This document shows positions 5,204-9,341 of a stretch of DNA of 9,341 nt, in pieces. Origin of the DNA: Acidobacteriota bacterium (GTDB lineage: Bacteria > Acidobacteriota > Vicinamibacteria > Vicinamibacterales > JACQTH01); the NCBI GenBank assembly GCA_016210935.1, contig JACQTH010000173.1, positions 1-9,341 on the forward strand, in the 5' to 3' direction. The position numbers and the translations under genes are program-made. The stretch's first letter is position 1; the number at the start of each line of letters is the position of its first letter. The notes beneath the pieces were generated by a model. The model saw only the letters and a list, made by a program, of their open reading frames with translations, did no database searches and had not been told where the DNA came from.

Positions 5204-6028
5204 ATGACTGAGCCGATTCGCGTGGGCGCCGTCCTCTATGATCCCAAAGTGTCCGTGATCTGGGACATCATCCGGGAGTTCTTCGAATGGAACGGCTGCC
5301 CGATGGACTGCGTGTTTTACACCAACTACGACCTGCAGAACGATGCGCTGCTGGGCGGACACATCGACATCGCCTGGAACTCGCCGCTGGCCTGGCTGGA
5401 TGCCGTGCGCCGCTCCGGCGGAGGCTGCCGCGCGATTGCGATGCGCGACACCGACCGTGACCGCGCGTCGCACATCGTGGTGCGCGCGGACGGCCCGGTG
5501 AAGTCGATTGCGGACCTGAAGGGGCGCACGATCGCCGTCGGGGCCGAGGATTCGCCGCAGGCCACGCTCATTCCCATCGGATTCCTGCAGCGCCACGGAC
5601 TGGAGCCGGGGCGCGACTTCACGGTACGGCGGTTCGACGTGCTGGTGGGAAAGCACGGCGACCACGTGGGCGGAGAACGTGACGCGCTGGCCTGCCTGGA
5701 CCGCGGCGAAGCCGATGCGTGCGCGATGCTGGACCTCAACTACGAAGCGTGGCGCGCGGACGGCACGCTCCCTCCGGAACGCTTTCACACCCTCGCGACC
5801 ACCGACCGCTTCGACCACTGCGTGTTCACGGTGCGTGACGACTTCGACCGGGAACGTGAGAAGGAATGGTTGCGCGTCCTGTTCTCGATGAGCTACGACG
5901 ATCCGGCCCACCGGAAGATGATGGACATGGAAGGCTTGAAAGCGTGGAAGGAAGGGCGCGTCACGGGCTTTGGCCCGCTGTCGGACGCCGTGACGCGCCA
6001 GGAGTTCTGGAAGGCCGCCGGGAGATGA
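5204..6028 (+). CDS. PhnD-like type 2 periplasmic-binding-fold protein, apparently cytoplasmic
   Basis: 274 residues; ATG 5204 with AGGAGG (5193-5198) five bases upstream. The sequence follows the PhnD/SsuA-like binding-protein fold: RVGAVLYDPKVSVIWDIIREFF (6-27), LLGGHIDIAWNSPLAWLDA (49-67), ASHIVVRADGPVKSIADLKGRTIAVGA (88-114), LIPIGFLQRHGLEPG (122-136), LDRGEADACAMLDLNYEAW (165-183). Such proteins bind small anions such as phosphonates or sulfonates for ABC importers. Here there is no signal peptide or lipobox, since the first beta strand begins at residue 5, and no permease or ATPase gene is beside it. Binding-fold proteins that became cytoplasmic enzymes exist (MqnA/MqnD, THI5), so an enzyme or sensor is as likely as a transport protein. 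D54 and N59 in DIAWNS sit at the usual ligand cleft. The stop overlaps the next ATG by 4 bp, so translation is likely coupled. Confidence 0.8.
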   Translation: MTEPIRVGAVLYDPKVSVIWDIIREFFEWNGCPMDCVFYTNYDLQNDALLGGHIDIAWNSPLAWLDAVRRSGGGCRAIAMRDTDRDRASHIVVRADGPVKSIADLKGRTIAVGAEDSPQATLIPIGFLQRHGLEPGRDFTVRRFDVLVGKHGDHVGGERDALACLDRGEADACAMLDLNYEAWRADGTLPPERFHTLATTDRFDHCVFTVRDDFDREREKEWLRVLFSMSYDDPAHRKMMDMEGLKAWKEGRVTGFGPLSDAVTRQEFWKAAGR

Positions 6029-7179
6029 CGCGGTTTCCACTGCTTCCAGTGACCACGGTGGGCAGTTGGCCCCGCCCGCCGGAGCTGCTGCGCGCCCAGT
6101 CGCTAAAGCGCCGCGGCCAACTGGCGCCGGAGGCCTTCGACGAGCTCGCGGACGGCGCGGTGCGCCGGTGCCTCGACGCGCAGCATGAGGCCGAAGTTGA
6201 TGTCGTCACCGACGGGGAGCAGCGGCGCGACAACTTCTACTCGTTCGTGGCCGAGAAGCTTGATGGCGTCCGCTTGATGACGCTTCTGGATCTCCTCGAT
6301 TACGTCGAAGACCGCGAGGGCTTCGAACGGCTCCTGCGGACGCTCGACGTCCCCGCGTCGTCGCTCAGCACGCCGGTCTGCGTCGGCCGCATCTCTCGCC
6401 GCTCGCCGCTCGCGGGCGGCGAGCTTTCGTTTCTCAAGGCTCATACCGCCAAGCCGGTCAAGATCACGCTGCCGGGACCCTACCTGCTCACGCGCGCGAT
6501 GTGGGTGCGCGAACTGACGCGCGGCCCATATGCGTCGAAGGAGGAACTGTCCGAAGATGTCGTGCGCCTGCTGCGCCTGGAAGTAGAGGAACTGGTTGCC
6601 GGCGGCGCCGATGTCGTCCAGCTCGACGAACCGGTGCTCACGGAAATCGTGTTCGCCCCCAACGCCACGCGGACCTTCATGTGCGCCTCGCTGGCCGCGC
6701 GCGGCGATCCCAGCGAGGAGCTGGAGCTGGCCGTGAGTCTCATCAACCGCGTTCTGTCCGGCGTCACCGGCGCCGTGCGCGCCCTCCACATCTGCCGCGG
6801 CAACTGGAGTCCGGACGAGAGCCGCCTGCTCTCGGGCGACTACGCGCCGCTGGCGCCCTATCTCGAGCGCCTCGAAGTGGACCAGCTTGTCCTCGAGTAC
6901 GCGACGGAGCGCGCGGGCGATTTGCACACCTTCGGCGATAAGGCTTTAGGACTGGGCGTGGTGAACCCGCGCACTCCGGACATTGAGACGCCCGAGGCGA
7001 TCGCGGCCTCTGTGCGCCGCGCCCTGAAGCTATACCCTCCGGACCGGCTGTGGCTGAATCCGGACTGCGGTTTCGGCACGTTCAGCCGCAGCCCGGTCGC
7101 GGCCCCGGAGGTCGCAAAAGCGAAGCTCCGCGCCATGGCTGCGGCCGCCCGCGCCGTGCGCGCCGAGATCGGCGGGTGA
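6025..7179 (+). CDS. Core cobalamin-independent methionine-synthase-like zinc methyltransferase (MetE C-terminal domain only)
   Basis: 384 residues from ATG 6025, which overlaps the upstream TGA (ATGA); an upstream in-frame extension only shadows the preceding gene. It matches the C-terminal barrel of MetE throughout: TVGSWPRP (11-18), VTDGEQRRDNFYSF (61-74), LPGPYLL (149-155), VVQLDEPVL (197-205). All four zinc ligands are present: H255 and C257 in HICRGNW, E291, and C348 in NPDCGFGTF. In MetE this zinc activates homocysteine for methylation. Full MetE is about 750 residues, with an N-terminal domain that helps bind polyglutamyl-folate; that domain is absent. Core-only relatives include folate-independent methionine synthases (MesA-D) and epoxyalkane:coenzyme M transferase, so both methyl donor and thiol acceptor are open. 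As the last gene of the operon it suggests thiol alkylation as the final step. The fold and zinc site are certain; the substrate is not. Confidence 0.88.
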   Translation: MTRFPLLPVTTVGSWPRPPELLRAQSLKRRGQLAPEAFDELADGAVRRCLDAQHEAEVDVVTDGEQRRDNFYSFVAEKLDGVRLMTLLDLLDYVEDREGFERLLRTLDVPASSLSTPVCVGRISRRSPLAGGELSFLKAHTAKPVKITLPGPYLLTRAMWVRELTRGPYASKEELSEDVVRLLRLEVEELVAGGADVVQLDEPVLTEIVFAPNATRTFMCASLAARGDPSEELELAVSLINRVLSGVTGAVRALHICRGNWSPDESRLLSGDYAPLAPYLERLEVDQLVLEYATERAGDLHTFGDKALGLGVVNPRTPDIETPEAIAASVRRALKLYPPDRLWLNPDCGFGTFSRSPVAAPEVAKAKLRAMAAAARAVRAEIGG

Positions 7180-7326
7180 TCCTGGATCTCTCACGTCGTA
7201 TCATGTTGCTGTCACCCGCAGCTCTCGCAACTGACGTCAACGCCGCCCGAGCCCGTCCGCGCGCATCCGAAGTTGCTCGTCTGAAACCGTTCCGCCGGTT
7301 CCCCGGCTTCCGATCCGAAATTCGCG
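7180..7326. other. Convergent intergenic gap with a small GC hairpin
   Basis: No gene is visible in these 147 bp. A 5-bp stem, gccgg (7294-7298) with ccggc (7303-7307), has a ttcc loop, which on the minus strand reads as a GGAA tetraloop 20 nt after the receptor stop. An alternative stem, aaccg/cggtt (7285-7289/7296-7300), overlaps it. Neither has a T-run, so a terminator is only a weak guess. Confidence 0.25.
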
Positions 7327-9341
7327 CTAGAAATTTATCCGTGCGCTGAGCGTGAAGCGGCGGCCGTTTTCGGCGGACTGGATCTGGCCGAAGTTGGCCG
7401 AATTGATGTCGGTCACGGGACTGCCGAATATCGGATGGTTCAAGACGTTGACCACATCCGCGCGGAATTCGAGGTCGCGCTTCTCATCGATCCGCACGCG
7501 CTTCTGCAGATTCATGTCCAACTGGAAGCGCGAGGGGCCCTCCACTGTCCCCCGGCCCAGCGACCCGACCTGACCGGGCGCCGGATTGACCAGGAGCAGA
7601 TTGCCCTGGGCATCGCGGATCGCGCGTGTCGAGCCGGCGGCATTGAGCGAGTCGCGAGTCGTCACGGCCGCCACACGGCCGGGATCCGCGTTTACCTGCG
7701 CGAGGCCTTCCCAGAACGTGGGCCGCCTGCCGTCCGTGTGCCGGATCACGCGTCCGCCGGGGAGTTCGCCCAGCAGGTGCGGCGTGTTGTTCGCCGTCTG
7801 CCAGAGATTGGAGAGGCCGCCAGCGGTCAGGGTCAACGGAGCTCCCGTGGACCACCGGAACAGCGCGCCCACCTGCCATTGTCCTGCAAGCTGCTTCACC
7901 CAGGCCGGAGATCCGCCGAGAAACGCGCGGTTCTCGCCGAACGGCAGCGCATAGGTGCCGTTGCTGGTGACGATGTGGGTCCGGTGGAAGCTGAGCACAG
8001 CTCTGTCGAGGTTCCGGTTGCCGGGGTCGCGAGTGGTCCCGCCGCTCGATATGCCCATCGTCTTGCTCCACGTGTAGGACGTCTGGTTCGTGAAGCCGTG
8101 CGAGAGACGCTTGGTCAACTGGGCCTGCAGTGAGTGGTAGGTGGAACTTTCGGCGTTTCCATTGAGGCCCATTTCGGTGAACTGCGGATAATCGACCAGG
8201 AAGTCCTCCGCGAAACTCCCGTTGCGGAGGAACCCGCCGCCGGCGCCCGTCACGTTGGTGGTGCGATTCAGGAAGTCGGCCAGCCCGCCGACGCTCCCGT
8301 TGGCCAGCAGAGTCAACGTGTTCGTGTAGCGGCGCAGGGCCGAGGATCCGGTGAGCGTCCTGCCGTCGACGCGGCCCGATCCCGGTATCGTGAGGCCCAT
8401 CAGCATGCGGTCGAACAGGGGATGGTCCCCGCCGGTCCGCGTCACATTGAACGCCTCGAGAAACTGGTTCTGGCCGATCTTGACGGCGTTCAGCGGCAGC
8501 CGGCTGAAGAGCGCCGTACTCTGGTTGCCGATGTAGGAAACGTCCAGGATCAGGTTCGAGGCCAGCTCGCGCTGAATCGAGAGGTTGAAGTTCTGGACGT
8601 ATGGCGTGCGGCGCTCGGGGTCGTACACGTTCATGGTGAGCGTCCGGGGATCGGTGAGCGGCACCGGCCGGAGCGGTTCGAACTGGGGCGCGAACGGGAC
8701 TTCCGAAAGATTGGCGAGCGACCAGTAGCCGGTCTTCGTGTAGGTCAGGCCGGTGAAGGCCGTCACCGCCGAAAGGCCGGGGAGCTGTCCGGCGCCCAGG
8801 TCGAGCCCGTCGGCGCCCATGGCGCCGGCGATGGCGCGGCCCGCATAGCTGATGGCGTAGCCTCCACGCAGGATCGTCGACCGGCCGAACCCGGGCACGG
8901 ACCAACTGAAGCCTACGGCCGGCGCGAAGTTGTTCCAGTCGTCGTGGTAAAGCTGCAGGTTCGGGTTGGGCGAATTCTTTCCCACCAACTCGACGGTCAC
9001 CGGGCCGCCGCACGCGTATCCGCACAGTCCCTTACGGCGCTCGTCGCCGACGGCGCGGCCGGCGATGCCGTTGGCTTCGTAAGGCACGCCGTAGTACTCC
9101 CACCTCGCGCCGAGGTTCAGCGTCAGGTTGGGCGTCACTTTCCATTCGTCTTTGAAAAACACGCTCAGCTCGCTCGCCCGCCAGTCGCGGACCTTCCTGG
9201 TGACGCCTTCCTGAATGCCCTGAAACCGCAGGGGCGGCTTCGAGCTGGTGAGGTCGAATCCCTGCTGAACCTGCCCGATCGAGCCGGCCAGGTCATACAG
9301 GATGTTGCGCGCGGTCGTGGCGCTCGTCGAGGTCAAACCCG
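7327..9341 (-). CDS. Oar-like TonB-dependent outer-membrane receptor, C-terminal part (start beyond window)
   Basis: 670 residues are visible on the minus strand, open to the window edge; the TTG near 9336 is an internal Leu, not the start. The sequence is a transmembrane beta barrel: LSVFFKDEWKVTPNLTLNLGARWEYYG near the start, FAPAVGFSWSVPGFGRSTILRGGYAISY, VQNFNLSIQRELASNLILDVSYIGNQ, LTKRLSHGFTNQTSYTWSKTMG, and a last strand ending RRFTLSARINF, whose terminal Phe is the BAM-recognition type of end. Acidobacteria carry many such receptors with an N-terminal carboxypeptidase-regulatory-like domain and plug; both would lie outside the window. Partners would be TonB-ExbB-ExbD, and the ligand is unknown (glycans or peptides are plausible). 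A Cys pair in GLCGYACGG (about residue 111) may form a loop disulfide. The low similarity of loops gives no clue to substrate. Confidence 0.9.
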   Translation of the reverse strand, partial: GLTSTSATTARNILYDLAGSIGQVQQGFDLTSSKPPLRFQGIQEGVTRKVRDWRASELSVFFKDEWKVTPNLTLNLGARWEYYGVPYEANGIAGRAVGDERRKGLCGYACGGPVTVELVGKNSPNPNLQLYHDDWNNFAPAVGFSWSVPGFGRSTILRGGYAISYAGRAIAGAMGADGLDLGAGQLPGLSAVTAFTGLTYTKTGYWSLANLSEVPFAPQFEPLRPVPLTDPRTLTMNVYDPERRTPYVQNFNLSIQRELASNLILDVSYIGNQSTALFSRLPLNAVKIGQNQFLEAFNVTRTGGDHPLFDRMLMGLTIPGSGRVDGRTLTGSSALRRYTNTLTLLANGSVGGLADFLNRTTNVTGAGGGFLRNGSFAEDFLVDYPQFTEMGLNGNAESSTYHSLQAQLTKRLSHGFTNQTSYTWSKTMGISSGGTTRDPGNRNLDRAVLSFHRTHIVTSNGTYALPFGENRAFLGGSPAWVKQLAGQWQVGALFRWSTGAPLTLTAGGLSNLWQTANNTPHLLGELPGGRVIRHTDGRRPTFWEGLAQVNADPGRVAAVTTRDSLNAAGSTRAIRDAQGNLLLVNPAPGQVGSLGRGTVEGPSRFQLDMNLQKRVRIDEKRDLEFRADVVNVLNHPIFGSPVTDINSANFGQIQSAENGRRFTLSARINF

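Noticed and set aside
4841..6040. 399-codon minus-strand open frame opposite the OsmC-like and PhnD-like genes
   Set aside because: Rich in His, Arg and Ala with no family resemblance; antisense shadow of GC-rich genes whose sense products are clear.
6103..6927. 274-codon minus-strand open frame opposite the methyltransferase
   Set aside because: Antisense shadow; low-complexity composition and no SD at its start.
7178..7188. Short palindrome gatcctggatc at the methyltransferase stop
   Set aside because: Five-base arms with one central base cannot form an RNA hairpin and are expected by chance.
7484..9025. 513-codon minus-strand open frame inside the receptor region
   Set aside because: Same strand but another frame of the receptor gene; Arg/Pro/Gly-rich text with no domain, a frame shadow.

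Overview
The window is GC-rich bacterial DNA. It probably comes from an acidobacterium of the Bryobacterales/Solibacteres type. This is an inference: it rests on a large Oar-like TonB-dependent receptor, an IPT/TIG plus NHL-repeat secreted protein, a sulfatase-maturase-type radical SAM enzyme and a multiheme cytochrome c lying close together. No rRNA, tRNA, CRISPR array or recognisable transposase gene is visible.

Left part (1-1670): the 3' part of an anaerobic sulfatase-maturase-like radical SAM/SPASM protein with a C-terminal SEC-C zinc motif. Its stop codon overlaps the GTG start of a broken gene for a secreted IPT/TIG + NHL protein. That gene has three separate frame-breaking lesions: a 9-bp direct repeat that adds 10 bp inside the signal peptide, and two single-base insertions. 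It also loses NHL similarity after about 1600.

Middle-left (1671-3502): a secreted tetraheme cytochrome c on the minus strand, built from four copies of one c-type domain, is divergent from a short atypical Hsp20 small heat-shock protein. The 119-bp space between them holds two good Shine-Dalgarno sites, a 13-bp palindrome and a 10-bp stem just ahead of the hsp20 SD. After hsp20 comes an 82-bp element with perfect 27-bp inverted repeats, which resembles a REP/MITE-type non-coding repeat.

Middle-right (3576-7179): a tight four-gene plus-strand operon, even richer in GC. It encodes an acyl-CoA-dehydrogenase-fold flavoprotein with alanine at the catalytic glutamate position, a cysteine-free OsmC-fold protein, a PhnD-like substrate-binding-fold protein without signal peptide or transporter partners, and a core (C-terminal-domain-only) cobalamin-independent methionine synthase-like zinc methyltransferase. 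Two junctions are 4-bp start/stop overlaps and the third is a 9-bp gap with a strong SD, so the four are very probably co-expressed. Three of the four look functionally displaced from their textbook relatives. This operon is the best candidate for an undescribed pathway here. A role in methyl/sulfur or other small-molecule metabolism in the cytoplasm is a hypothesis only.

Right end (7327-9341): the C-terminal 670 residues of an Oar-like TonB-dependent outer-membrane receptor on the minus strand. It converges on the operon across a 147-bp gap, and its start lies beyond the window.
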